64,000 nucleotides of DNA from Caldipriscus sp964426895 (GCA_964426895.1 CAYRSH010000001.1:1-64000), one strand, 5' to 3'. Shown: positions 43,585 to 52,809, counted from the stretch's first letter. Numbers and translations are program-made. Notes: generated by a model not told the origin, from the sequence alone.

Positions 43585-43654
43585 CCACTTGATATTATAA
43601 GGTTGTTGTCCGCCTTCCACATATTAAAAATAACAGCCTTAGAATTAAAGGTGT
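43585..43654. promoter_or_regulatory. Divergent promoter region kinase / TPR gene
   Basis: Minus TATAAT at 43594-43599, 9 nt before the kinase ATG. Plus TAGAAT at 43640-43645, 9 nt (TAAAGGTGT) before the ATG at 43655. Confidence 0.65.
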
Positions 43655-45418
43655 ATGTTATGGGTATTTATAGGGCAAAACTTAATACCCACGGTTATAG
43701 AGGATTATAAAAGGCCTTTGCCGGACGCTTATTCCAACGATTACGGGGAAGTGATCGCCAGGGCGGAAAGGTATTACTATTCGGGTAATTACGAAAGGGC
43801 CAAGAGTATATACGAAGACCTTATAAGAAATACCAATGTTCCGGATTACATAACCATAGGGTTTATAGGCAACGGGTGGTGTTTAATACATTTGGGGAGG
43901 TATTCCGAAGCCATAGATACCCTTAAAAAAGCCGAAATAAGGGGTGCGAGGAACCCGAAGTTCATAATACCCGTATATATGGGTTTAGGTGTGGCGTATT
44001 ATAACAAGCGTAGGTATTTAGACGCTTATAGGTACTTCTCCAAAGTGGCATTCCAATACCCCGAATGGAGGGAGGTTTATAAGGATGCCCTTTACTTTGG
44101 GGCATTAGCGGCATATATGAACGCATCTTATAGCGAAGTCATATCCTTAGTTGATACGATGGAAAAGAGGTTTCCGGGGGATAATAAGACCTTAGAGGCC
44201 CAAATCCTAAAAGTTTTTGCATATCGCAAAAATGGTGAGTTGTTTAAGGCTATACAAACATTAAAAGATGTTATAAACAAGGGCCATCCCAATAAACCCA
44301 AGTTGGAAATTATACTGGCCGAATGGTATGCGGAAAACGGAAACTACGATTCCGCGATAGTTCAATACGAAAAAGCCCTTTCAAACTATCCGCTCTTGAA
44401 GGATACCATATTATCCTCCCTCGCTTATACTGAAAGTAAATACGGCGATGCCATAGCGGCCAATAAAAATATAAATGTTACAAACCCCTTGGTTGGGGAG
44501 GTTTTGTTCTATAATCCCGGGATGAAGGCTTTTAATTCCGGGCAAATGACAAAAGCCCAAGCGAGATTTGAAAGGTTTATAGAGTTTTTCCCCGATGATC
44601 CGAGGTCCGCAAAGATTACCGCTTATATGGGGCAACTGCTTTTCCAGAGTGGTAGTTTCCAAAAGGCTGTTGAAAAACTTGAATATTACATACAAAAATA
44701 CCCCAACGGCGAGGATATGCCCGCGGTTCTTGAACTACTCGGTAAGGCCAAATACAAGTTGGGAGATTATAAAGGTGCGGCGGAGGCTTGGGATAGGTTC
44801 CTTTTGGAATACCCGGGGCACCAATCCGCTGAAAATGTTAAGAAACTTTTACAAGCCTTGGTTTCGGAGCATCCAGAAGTTGCCCAATATTTGAGATCTG
44901 GAGTCGGAGCGGAGGCGGTTTTCAACAACGCCCTTGCGTTATACAATCAGGGTGCATATCCAAAGGCCGCAAAAATGTTTGAAGATTTCCTAAAATACTT
45001 CCCCGAAGACCCAAGGGCTTCAAAGGCCATGTTCAGCATAGGATACATAGCATACATATCAAAGGATTACGATAAGGCGATAAACTACTTCTCCCAATAT
45101 GTTCAAAAGTATCCAAACGGGGAAGACATAGAAAATGTTTTATACCTTTACGGATTGGCCCTATACGCCAAAAACGATTACGAAAACGCCCTAAGCGTTT
45201 TGCAAAAATTCGTTGAGAGTTTTCCATCTTCCGATAAGGTGGGAGATGCATATAAGTTTATCGGACTTATATACTATAAGAGATATGAGCAAGGGGATGG
45301 TTCGGCCAAGGAGCAGGTGATATACAACTTTAAAATGGCCGCACAGGCTTACAGAAAACGGGGTAAAACGAAAGAAGCGCAACAATTGGAAGATATAATT
45401 AAACAACTCGGTGGATAA
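43655..45418 (+). CDS. Exported tetratricopeptide-repeat protein with internal duplication (587 aa)
   Basis: TPR hairpins cover nearly the whole length. Two ~100-residue blocks, coded at about 44520-44815 and 44925-45225, are similar: both contain 'F-E-x-F-x-x-[YF]-FP-[DE]-DPR' and 'QKYPNGED' at matching positions. N-terminus 'MLWVFIGQNLIPTVIEDYKR': six hydrophobic residues, no positive charge; an in-frame TAA 9 nt upstream fixes the start. Resembles periplasmic TPR scaffolds of cell-division or envelope machinery; the exact role is unknown. Confidence 0.75.
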   Translation: MLWVFIGQNLIPTVIEDYKRPLPDAYSNDYGEVIARAERYYYSGNYERAKSIYEDLIRNTNVPDYITIGFIGNGWCLIHLGRYSEAIDTLKKAEIRGARNPKFIIPVYMGLGVAYYNKRRYLDAYRYFSKVAFQYPEWREVYKDALYFGALAAYMNASYSEVISLVDTMEKRFPGDNKTLEAQILKVFAYRKNGELFKAIQTLKDVINKGHPNKPKLEIILAEWYAENGNYDSAIVQYEKALSNYPLLKDTILSSLAYTESKYGDAIAANKNINVTNPLVGEVLFYNPGMKAFNSGQMTKAQARFERFIEFFPDDPRSAKITAYMGQLLFQSGSFQKAVEKLEYYIQKYPNGEDMPAVLELLGKAKYKLGDYKGAAEAWDRFLLEYPGHQSAENVKKLLQALVSEHPEVAQYLRSGVGAEAVFNNALALYNQGAYPKAAKMFEDFLKYFPEDPRASKAMFSIGYIAYISKDYDKAINYFSQYVQKYPNGEDIENVLYLYGLALYAKNDYENALSVLQKFVESFPSSDKVGDAYKFIGLIYYKRYEQGDGSAKEQVIYNFKMAAQAYRKRGKTKEAQQLEDIIKQLGG

Positions 45419-45420
45419 AA

Positions 45421-46596
45421 ATGTTGGTGTTGTTATCTTTTAGTATAAATTCCGTTGCCAGCATAGATATAGATGGTGATGGCGATTCCGAAATCTTTGT
45501 GGGAACGGATAGTGGTCTGTTTATGTACGATAACCTTATATCCGAAAATCCCATAAGTACCCCTATAAAATCCAAGGTTAAACATATATCATATAATCCC
45601 GAAGGTTTTAACCTCATAATTACAACGGATAACCCATCAAATCCCATAACCATTTTGAAATTGCCTTCCTTAAAGGACTCTTCCCTGCCGATAACCGGAA
45701 ACTATAAAAAGGTCTTTTACTTTAAGGGGTCTTATTATTTACTTTCGGATGTGGGATTGTTTAAATATTATAACGATAGTATAACCCTTTTCATGGAAGG
45801 CGTGAAGGATATAACGATATGCGGGTTGAACGGAAGGAGAAGCATGTTTATACTATCGGATGATAGGATTACGATCTTAGGGGATAGGGAATTTGTATTA
45901 AAAGGGGGCGGAGACTATATAATTTGCGGTGATACAACCGTTATAACATCCAAGGGTTATATAACCTTTAACGGCAAAGGATATGAATTCTTTGAAGGTG
46001 GGGAAAGCAAAGGTAAAGTTTTTTCCCTTTCCACCCAAAGCAATAACTTTATCTCTTTGGCAATTTATATGGATAGGGTGTATGTGATATTCGGAAAGGA
46101 TAAAATAAACAGGCAACCCCTTAACAAACCCTTTTTCTCATATTCTCACCCCTTCATCCTGCATTTTAACGGTATAAGCCTATTCGCTGCGGATTTGAAC
46201 CTATACAATGCGGTATCTTTTGGCATATTGCCGGTGAATACGGGTTCGTATCTTGTGGAATTTAACAACCAAGAAGTTGAGGTTCTCGTGAGCGATTACG
46301 GTAATTATAGAATCCGTGATATATTTTCGGATGATGGCGCTTTAACCGTTTCTTATGGAAGGGGTAATGTGGAGATTATGTTAAACATCTCCGAGCCCTC
46401 ACGCGTAGAGGTTTATATCATAAGCCTTACGGGTAAGGTATTAAAAACCCTTTATAAGGGGTTTAAAAACAAATCCTTCAAGATATATTGGGATGGCTAT
46501 ACGGATCAGGGTATAGAGGTTAAAAACGGTGTGTATTTTGTTAAGGCTTTGATAAACGGAAGGGTTTTTGTGAAAAGGGTGGTATGGTTGAAATAA
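45421..46596 (+). CDS. Secreted protein with FlgD-like/T9SS-type C-terminal domain (391 aa)
   Basis: Begins 'MLVLLSFSINSVAS' followed by an FG-GAP-like 'SIDIDGDGDSEIFVG', then an irregular beta-propeller. The last ~80 residues are a FlgD-Ig-like sorting domain: 'SRVEVYIISLTGKVLKTLY', 'YWDGYTDQGIEVKNGVYFVK' and 'VFVKRVVWLK'. Likely surface-displayed. Starts 2 nt after the TPR gene and overlaps cca by 13 nt. Confidence 0.75.
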   Translation: MLVLLSFSINSVASIDIDGDGDSEIFVGTDSGLFMYDNLISENPISTPIKSKVKHISYNPEGFNLIITTDNPSNPITILKLPSLKDSSLPITGNYKKVFYFKGSYYLLSDVGLFKYYNDSITLFMEGVKDITICGLNGRRSMFILSDDRITILGDREFVLKGGGDYIICGDTTVITSKGYITFNGKGYEFFEGGESKGKVFSLSTQSNNFISLAIYMDRVYVIFGKDKINRQPLNKPFFSYSHPFILHFNGISLFAADLNLYNAVSFGILPVNTGSYLVEFNNQEVEVLVSDYGNYRIRDIFSDDGALTVSYGRGNVEIMLNISEPSRVEVYIISLTGKVLKTLYKGFKNKSFKIYWDGYTDQGIEVKNGVYFVKALINGRVFVKRVVWLK

Positions 46597-47969
46597 TAAG
46601 GGGTTTGGTTAGGTATAAACCTTGGTATAAACTTCTGCCTAAGGGTTCTTATCTTGTCGGTGGGGCCATAAGGGATATAATATTGGGTAAAGTACCAACG
46701 GATTGGGATGTAGCCGTATGGAATCCGGAAGAGGTGGGAAAGGGCATAGCTAGGGAATTAAAGGGTATGTTAATACCTTTGGACGAATGGTTTGGTATTT
46801 TTAGGGTTGTTTTGGAGGATGAACAGATAGACCTTACCCCTATAAGCGGAACAATATACGACGATTTGTATAAAAGGGATTTCACAATAAATTCCATAGC
46901 AATTTCTTTGGATAATTGGGAAATTATAGACATCTTTGGTGGTTTAAAGGATTTACAGAGCGGGATAATAAGGATAACACTTCCGGAAAACTTAGAGGAA
47001 GACCCGTTGCGTATGCTTAGGGCTTTTAGGTTCTCGGCGGAATTGGGTTTTGAAATTGAGGGTAGAACATTCTTTGAAATTTCCTCCCGTTCCCACCTCA
47101 TAACAAAGGTTTCGCCCGAAAGGATAACCTATGAACTCACAAAAATACTATCTTCGGAAAACTTTTACAAACAGTTATCCTCTATGGCCGAAAGTGGAAT
47201 TTTATTCAAAATTTTCCCAGAACTTGAAGAGTTAAAAAAGCCTTTGAAGGGTTTGGATGTGGATGTTTGGTCTCATACATTGTTGGCATTAAAGAGGTTA
47301 GAGGTAGCCTTAAAAACCCTTGAAGACGGGCCTTTTGTATATTACCTGCACAGGATGGAGGCCATAAGAAACGATAAGGGTAGGTTTATTATCGTTATGG
47401 GGACGATGTTCCACGATGTTGGAAAACCCGCAACATACAAATACGAAAACGGCGAAATAAGTTTTCACGGACACGATCACATAGGTTCAAAAATCGTTAA
47501 TTCCATAGGTAAAAGGTTGAGAATGTCTAAGGAGATTTATAAAGCCATATCCTTAATAGTTGCGGAACATATGCACCCGCACCTATTGGCAACGCCGGAT
47601 GTGACGAGAAGGGCATTATACCGTTATCATAAAAGAACGGGTGAATGGGCGTTTCCTATAATCCTCGTGGCCTATGTTGATGCGTTGGCTACCCCCCTTA
47701 GAGCCGAGGGTGTGGCCGGCCAGTTGCGATTGGCCAAAAAATTGGAGGATTTCCTTAAACAACAGGAAGCTGAGGCAAACAAACCACCCCGTTTGATCAC
47801 GGGATATGACCTTATGGAAAGGGGTTTAAAACCCGGACCGATTTACAAGAAAATCCTTCAAGAAATGGAGGAGTTGAGGGCAGAGGGTGCGGTTAAAACC
47901 CGTGAAGAAGCCCTAAAAATTTTGGATGACATTATTAAAAAGTATTCCGATGGGAATAAGAATTCTTAA
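46584..47969 (+). CDS. cca: CCA tRNA nucleotidyltransferase (HD-domain type)
   Basis: Adds or repairs the 3' CCA of tRNAs. 461 residues: 'SYLVGGAIRDIILGKVPTDW' with catalytic 'DWD', 'RDFTINSIAI', 'DPLRMLRAFRFSAELGFEI' for nucleotide binding, and an HD domain with 'MFHDVGKPATY'. None of the three tRNAs in this window encodes CCA, so this activity is needed. A split A-adding/CC-adding role cannot be excluded. Shares TTAA with convergent hprK. Confidence 0.9.
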   Translation: MVEIIRGLVRYKPWYKLLPKGSYLVGGAIRDIILGKVPTDWDVAVWNPEEVGKGIARELKGMLIPLDEWFGIFRVVLEDEQIDLTPISGTIYDDLYKRDFTINSIAISLDNWEIIDIFGGLKDLQSGIIRITLPENLEEDPLRMLRAFRFSAELGFEIEGRTFFEISSRSHLITKVSPERITYELTKILSSENFYKQLSSMAESGILFKIFPELEELKKPLKGLDVDVWSHTLLALKRLEVALKTLEDGPFVYYLHRMEAIRNDKGRFIIVMGTMFHDVGKPATYKYENGEISFHGHDHIGSKIVNSIGKRLRMSKEIYKAISLIVAEHMHPHLLATPDVTRRALYRYHKRTGEWAFPIILVAYVDALATPLRAEGVAGQLRLAKKLEDFLKQQEAEANKPPRLITGYDLMERGLKPGPIYKKILQEMEELRAEGAVKTREEALKILDDIIKKYSDGNKNS

Positions 47970-48901
47970 CCTTTATCAATCAACTTCCTCAGTTTTTCTT
48001 TAAACTCTTGGTAGGTTAAATCGCCCTTTTTATACACCAATGCGACCGTTTCAACTATGCTTGCCATATTCTTTCCGGGTGTTATGGGTAATTTGAATTT
48101 TGGAACGCTTATACCAAAATAATTAACGCTTTCCACTTCGGTATCGGGGTTATACTTAAACTCTTCTTGGGGAACAAACTCTATAACACAATCAAGGGAG
48201 GTTTTTTCCTTAACGGCTTGTAATCCGTATATTGAAGGGATATGAACTATGCCAACCCCTTTAATTTCCATATAGTATTTTATCTCTTCCCTTGGGGATT
48301 CTGCGAGTAAATTATCAGCGGGGTATAACTTTATGGCCACAAGGTCATCCGCTATAAATCTATGTCCCCTCCTTATCAATTCAATGGCGCATTCGCTTTT
48401 CCCAATTGCGGATTTCCCCTTTAACAATATGCCCACACCAAAAACATCCACCATTACCCCGTGTTCGTATACCGTCGGTGCGAGTTCGTATTGGAGTTTA
48501 TCCATAATTAAAGATATAACCCTTGTGGTACCAAGTTCCGTAAAAAAGGTGGGTATGGAAAACTTTTCGGAGTAGTAAGAAAACAGGTTTTTTAACCTTT
48601 CGTTTATCTTTTCACCAAAAGATGTAAGTATAACCGTAGGGGGTTCTTTTGAGTACAGTCTCTTTATCGCATCTTCATCCCTTTCACCAAGGCTTAAAAG
48701 GTATGCCCTTTCCGTCAATCCTATAATCTGCACCCTCTCGTGCGGGAATTCCTCTTCAAAACCAGCCAGAAGTAAACCCGGACGACTGATATCCGGTGTC
48801 CTTATCCTCCTCCAAAACCCCTTTTCCCCCGCTAAAACCTTACAAAACTTTTTTAAAAAACCCTTATAAAATTCCGAAACCTCAATAAATCTCGCTTCCA
48901 T
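47966..48901 (-). CDS. hprK: HPr kinase/phosphorylase
   Basis: Phosphorylates a Ser of HPr-like proteins to control carbon use. 311 residues: N-terminal domain, then the Walker A-like 'GKSAIGKSECAIELIRRGH', 'FIADDLVAIK' and the family signature 'MEIKGVGIVHIPSIYG'. No HPr or PTS genes in the window. In many non-Firmicutes it accompanies a partial PTS. Overlaps corC by 20 nt; last gene of the efp operon. Confidence 0.93.
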   Translation of the reverse strand: MEARFIEVSEFYKGFLKKFCKVLAGEKGFWRRIRTPDISRPGLLLAGFEEEFPHERVQIIGLTERAYLLSLGERDEDAIKRLYSKEPPTVILTSFGEKINERLKNLFSYYSEKFSIPTFFTELGTTRVISLIMDKLQYELAPTVYEHGVMVDVFGVGILLKGKSAIGKSECAIELIRRGHRFIADDLVAIKLYPADNLLAESPREEIKYYMEIKGVGIVHIPSIYGLQAVKEKTSLDCVIEFVPQEEFKYNPDTEVESVNYFGISVPKFKLPITPGKNMASIVETVALVYKKGDLTYQEFKEKLRKLIDKG

Positions 48902-49658
48902 TTACCCTTTTAACCAAAAGCGTTATAATCCTTTGCGGTTCCGCATCTTCAACAATAAACCTCAAAGGGAGTATTTCAAACTCTTCTCCCTTTTCGGGCA
49001 TCCTACCGAGTTTTTCTATCACATAACCCCCTATGCTTGAACTCTCCGTTTCCCCAAATTCAATACCCAAAATTTCCTCAACTTCCGAAAGGGATAATTT
49101 CGCACTCATCCTTATCCACCCGTCTTCAAGATATTCATATCTAAACTCGTCCTTGTCGTGCTCCTCGTATATTTCTCCCACTATTTCCTCCAATAAATCT
49201 TCTATCGTTACGATTCCTATAACATTGCCGTACTCATCAACAACCAAACCTATGGATAGCCTCTTCTGTTGTAAAAACTTCAACGCCCTTAAACAACTCA
49301 TAGAGTGGGGGATATAAAAGGGTTCCCGCATAATATGCCTAACGGTTATTTTGTCTATATCACCTTCCAAGTGCAATAGCAAATCTTTTATATACGCTAC
49401 CCCTATGATTTTATCTCCATCTTCGGAGATGACTGGGTACTTGGAGTACCTATGTTCCACAAATTTTTCCAACATTTCCCTTAAAGTATCCGTCTCGGAT
49501 AACATTACCACATCAACCCTTGGCTTCATCACCTCTTCAACCGTATGTTCGTATAGGTTTTGCAAACCTTTTAAAACCTGAAAGAATTCCCTATCCTTGG
49601 AGGCCTCTTGCCTGAATTTGTCTATAATTTTACCCAATTCGTCCTTTTTGAAAAACAT
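48882..49658 (-). CDS. CorC/HlyC-type CBS-pair protein
   Basis: 258 residues: tandem CBS domains ('VEEVMKPRVDVVMLSETDTL', then 'VRHIMREPFYIPHSM' and 'VVDEYGNVIGIVTIEDLLEE'), followed by the CorC_HlyC transporter-associated domain ending near 'EILPLRFIVEDAEPQRI'. Lacks the DUF21 membrane domain, as CorC does. Probably linked to divalent-cation efflux. Overlaps the DUF502 gene by 29 nt and hprK by 20 nt. Confidence 0.88.
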   Translation of the reverse strand: MFFKKDELGKIIDKFRQEASKDREFFQVLKGLQNLYEHTVEEVMKPRVDVVMLSETDTLREMLEKFVEHRYSKYPVISEDGDKIIGVAYIKDLLLHLEGDIDKITVRHIMREPFYIPHSMSCLRALKFLQQKRLSIGLVVDEYGNVIGIVTIEDLLEEIVGEIYEEHDKDEFRYEYLEDGWIRMSAKLSLSEVEEILGIEFGETESSSIGGYVIEKLGRMPEKGEEFEILPLRFIVEDAEPQRIITLLVKRVNGSEIY

Positions 49659-50314
49659 TTACAATTCCTCCGGATATAACAAATTTTAAACCATCTTCAA
49701 CACCCATATCCGCGTTTTCTATGTTTTCTTTACTTACCAAGAGTGTAAAACCCGTTGTTGGGTTTGGCGTGGAAGGTATAAAAACACAAATAATATCCCC
49801 GTATATATCCGTAATAAACCCCAATATTTTANNNNNNNNNNNNNNNNNNNNNNNNNNNNNNNNNNNNNNNNNNNNNNNNNNNNNNNNNNNNNNNNNNNNN
49901 NNNNNNNNNNNNNNNNNNNNNNNNNNNNNNNACCCAGACAACGCCTTTAAAAACCCTTTTTGTCGGTAGGTTATAAAAGGCCTTTACCGTTTCCTTGGAT
50001 ATGCGATATACATAATTCAATACGGGTATATTTAAGACAAATGTATCCATTATGTCAATTGCCACTTTGCCAACATATGTGGATGCTACCAAACCCACAA
50101 GGTATATAACCATAAGTACAAATACGGCCGATATAAAAAGCATAAGGGGATAGGGTAGGGGTTTTAGTACGGGTATGCTGGATAGAGTGTTTGCAAGCCA
50201 CCCCACAAATAGGTTTGTTATGGTAATAATCACCCAAACGGTTATGAATATTGGGGTGATTATTACAAGACCTAAAACAAATCGCCTTCTTATCCGTTCC
50301 CCACCCTCACTCAT
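49630..50314 (-). CDS. DUF502 family membrane protein, interrupted by assembly gap
   Basis: N-terminal half: two transmembrane segments (about 12-35 and 55-82), then 'IPVLNYVYRISKETVKAFY' up to 'FKGVVW'. After the gap: 'ILGFITDIYGDIICVFIPST' and 'PNPTTGFTLLV', the DUF502 hallmark, ending 'VNVFQKGRIG'. By comparison with the family only ~8-10 residues are missing, far fewer than 100 N imply. Function of the family is unknown. 4-nt overlap with accB. Confidence 0.85.
49832..49931. other. Assembly gap (100 N)
   Basis: Placeholder within the DUF502 gene. At exactly 100 nt the two halves are out of frame, so the real length differs. Confidence 0.99.
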
Positions 50315-50793
50315 TCTATTCTTATCTTAAATAAAGGTTGCCCGTACTCCACGGGCTGACCGTTTTCCACCAGAATTTCCTCAACAATCCCATTTACATC
50401 CGATTTTATCTCGTTCATTATCTTCATAGCCTCTATGATACAAAGCACATCCCCTTTCTTCACCCTACTCCCAACATCCACAAAGGGCTTTGCCCCCGGA
50501 GCCGGAGCCCTGTAAAAGGTTCCGACTATCGGGGATTTCACTATGTGTATGTTCTTATCCTCCTTGGGTTCTTCGGTTTTTGTTTCGGTTTGTGCCAGTT
50601 GAGGTGTTTGTTGGGTTTGGGGAGGTGTGAATTGTATATTACTTATGGGGATATTGGGAATGTGTTGGTTTTCCGGATATTTTGAGAGTTTAATTTTAAA
50701 ATCCCTTGTGGATAACTCCATTTGAGCCACATCGCTATCGTTAAAGAGTTTAATTATGCGTTCCAAAAGGTTTAAATCTATTCCCTTTTCCAT
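50311..50793 (-). CDS. accB: Acetyl-CoA carboxylase biotin carboxyl carrier protein
   Basis: 160 residues: N-terminal helix, a Gln/Pro/Thr-rich linker ('TPPQTQQTPQLAQTETKTEE'), and a C-terminal biotinyl domain whose Lys in 'IEAMKIMNEI' carries biotin. Acts in fatty-acid synthesis. Start shares an A with the efp stop (TAATG). The efp-accB order is widespread in bacteria; accC is not next to it here. Confidence 0.95.
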   Translation of the reverse strand: MEKGIDLNLLERIIKLFNDSDVAQMELSTRDFKIKLSKYPENQHIPNIPISNIQFTPPQTQQTPQLAQTETKTEEPKEDKNIHIVKSPIVGTFYRAPAPGAKPFVDVGSRVKKGDVLCIIEAMKIMNEIKSDVNGIVEEILVENGQPVEYGQPLFKIRIE

Positions 50794-51341
50794 TATGCCC
50801 TCCCTATGTATTCCCCAGTACGGGTATCAACTTTAATTACATCCCCTTCTTCAATAAACAGAGGGGCATTTACCACTAAGCCGGTTTCAAGTTTTACGGG
50901 TTTTGTACCCCCTTGCACGGTATTACCCCTTACACCCGGAGGTGCCTCAACAACTTTTAACTCCACATATGTGGGAAGTTCTATACTAACAGGGCGATTA
51001 TCGGCATATACTATTAAAACTTCTAACCCCTCTTTGAGATAATAAACCATTTCCCCGAGGTCATCCCTGTGAAATGTTATATCCTCATAAGTCTCGTTAT
51101 CCAAAAAGTGATAGTACTCCCCATCAATATAGGAGAATATTGCGGGTTTCTTTTCAACCATCACATCCTCAACCTCGTCCGTATCCCGTAGGGTGAAGGT
51201 TTGAACCTGTCCCGTGCGTAAGTTTTTTAACTTCAAACTTATGGTTGCCCCACCCCTTCCCCGGTGGGAATGCTTGTAGTCTAAAACCACATACTCATCT
51301 CCCTGATACCTTATAACCGAACCGACCCTTATGGTTGCCAT
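50793..51341 (-). CDS. efp: Elongation factor P
   Basis: 182 residues with three beta-barrel domains; promotes peptide bond formation at polyproline stretches. The tip loop that enters the peptidyl-transferase centre reads 'SHRGRGGATISLKLKN', placing Arg where most EF-Ps have the modified Lys of 'KPGKGGAF', and replacing the conserved Pro. Which modification, if any, acts is unknown. Start is 8 nt after TATAAT. Heads efp-accB-DUF502-corC-hprK. Confidence 0.93.
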   Translation of the reverse strand: MATIRVGSVIRYQGDEYVVLDYKHSHRGRGGATISLKLKNLRTGQVQTFTLRDTDEVEDVMVEKKPAIFSYIDGEYYHFLDNETYEDITFHRDDLGEMVYYLKEGLEVLIVYADNRPVSIELPTYVELKVVEAPPGVRGNTVQGGTKPVKLETGLVVNAPLFIEEGDVIKVDTRTGEYIGRA

Positions 51342-51349
51342 TTCCGTTT

Positions 51350-51355
51350 ATTATA
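51350..51355 (-). promoter_or_regulatory. -10 box of the efp operon (TATAAT, 8 nt before ATG)
   Basis: TATAAT, AAACGGAA, ATG. Predicted leaderless start of the five-gene efp operon. Confidence 0.65.
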
Positions 51356-51425
51356 TACTGGAATGATTTTTTGGAAGAGTATAGATTGCATAGGCGGAGA
51401 TGCACGCAACGGGCGTATATTATAC

Positions 51426-52031
51426 CTATGGTAGATGTTGCCTTAAAAGTTTGCTATCGATCCCTTCCAGAATGGATTTTGCCACATCATAACTTGCGGT
51501 TTTGATCTTTACCGAATTCTTGGGTTTCTTTGGGATTTTTATGGGAATCAGCCAATTATCATCAAATTCAATTAATTCTTTTATTTGCTTTACATTTATA
51601 ACACTGGCATCACCTGTATGTCTTGTTTCCAATCCCATTTCTGGATCGGCATAGCATATACCCACATCACTTATAAAAAATAATGTTGGTTCTTCCCAAT
51701 CTACAATTTCATCACCAAGGATATTTATCAGCCTAATGTTTCCTGTTCCTGTAAAATTGCTTTTCATTGAGAATTTTATGCCATTTATTTCAATATCGTA
51801 CCTAGCTTCTTTAAGCCACTTGCATTTGTAGCCGATGGAATTCAATAATGCACAAAAGAGAACTTCTAACGCTCCCCCTACCACAAACCTGTTTTCCCAG
51901 TTTGCAGTATCATATTCAGATACAAGCTTTTGTAAAGCAATCTGAAATTCACGAACATTTTCTCGGTATTTATCAATCTTAAGATCATCTCTTATTTCTT
52001 TAAATATTTTTCTGGCCTCTTCAAACATCAT
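51426..52031 (-). CDS. Putative type II restriction endonuclease
   Basis: 201 residues, no named family recognised. 'EARYDIEINGIKFSMKSNF' could be a PD-(D/E)xK-like core (Asp ... SxK). The gene overlaps the methyltransferase 3' end, the usual place of the cognate nuclease. The frame opens at 52058, but ATG 52031 has GGAGG 8 nt upstream and is preferred. Arg is spelled AGA, CGA and CGT as well as AGG, unlike its neighbours, which suggests acquisition. The cleavage site is unknown. Confidence 0.65.
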   Translation of the reverse strand: MMFEEARKIFKEIRDDLKIDKYRENVREFQIALQKLVSEYDTANWENRFVVGGALEVLFCALLNSIGYKCKWLKEARYDIEINGIKFSMKSNFTGTGNIRLINILGDEIVDWEEPTLFFISDVGICYADPEMGLETRHTGDASVINVKQIKELIEFDDNWLIPIKIPKKPKNSVKIKTASYDVAKSILEGIDSKLLRQHLP

Positions 52032-52809
52032 TCCTCGTACCTCCAAATTTTTCACCATTCATCCACTTAAATAAACTCGTTTGGACATTAGATATCCTTT
52101 CCTTAGCAAATTCATAGTATTCTGGAACAATTTCAAACCCCAAATAGTGTCTTCCAAGCATCTTTGCAACCACCGCCACCGTACCGGAGCCTAAAAAAGG
52201 ATCAAAAACTATATCCCCCTCATCACTGCTAAACAAAAGAATTTTTTTAACAAGTTCCACCGGCAATTTCGTGGGTGTTTTGATTTTTCCAGTCCAGTAT
52301 TCCCTATTAATTATCCATACATCTTCGGGATAGTGTTCAATTTTATTAAATTTGTATTTTTTCTCGTCTTTGACAACAAACAAAATGTGATAATGACTCG
52401 TAACATATCTTCTTTTGGTAAAAACTCCAAATTGATATTTCCAAATTAAGTGGTTTATTGTTATGAAACCCACTTCATCCAGGGCATTAAGTATATCTTT
52501 TAAGTTGGTCCAGCCGGAGAACACATACATACTCCCAGTTTTCTTTAAAATACGATACGCCTCTTTCATCCAACTAACGGTAAAGTCATAATATTTTTCC
52601 TTTGGGATTTCGTTATATCCCTCTAATACCCTTTCCTGCGTGCGGTTGTAATTATTTCGTTTTGCTTTAAAGTTAATTGCGAAAGGTGGGTCAGTTACAA
52701 TTAAATCTATAACTTCTGAGGGGATATCCTTCATCAATTCAAGAGCATCCCCACAATATATTTCGTCAACCTGAAATCTTCCTATTTTCTTCTTATTTTC
52801 GTTTATCAT
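52021..52809 (-). CDS. Type II DNA methyltransferase (beta-class, N4-C or N6-A)
   Basis: 262 residues. Catalytic motif IV 'LIVTDPPFAINF' precedes the target-recognition region, and SAM motif I 'VFDPFLGSGTVAVVAKMLGR' lies near the C-terminus: the beta-class order. TDPPF-type motif IV allows N6-adenine or N4-cytosine methylation; the target is unknown. ATG 52809 follows a strong GGAGGTG; an ATG at 52845 or farther upstream is possible. Mixed Arg codons and a leader of about 40 nt set it apart from the host genes. Confidence 0.9.
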   Translation of the reverse strand: MINENKKKIGRFQVDEIYCGDALELMKDIPSEVIDLIVTDPPFAINFKAKRNNYNRTQERVLEGYNEIPKEKYYDFTVSWMKEAYRILKKTGSMYVFSGWTNLKDILNALDEVGFITINHLIWKYQFGVFTKRRYVTSHYHILFVVKDEKKYKFNKIEHYPEDVWIINREYWTGKIKTPTKLPVELVKKILLFSSDEGDIVFDPFLGSGTVAVVAKMLGRHYLGFEIVPEYYEFAKERISNVQTSLFKWMNGEKFGGTRNDV

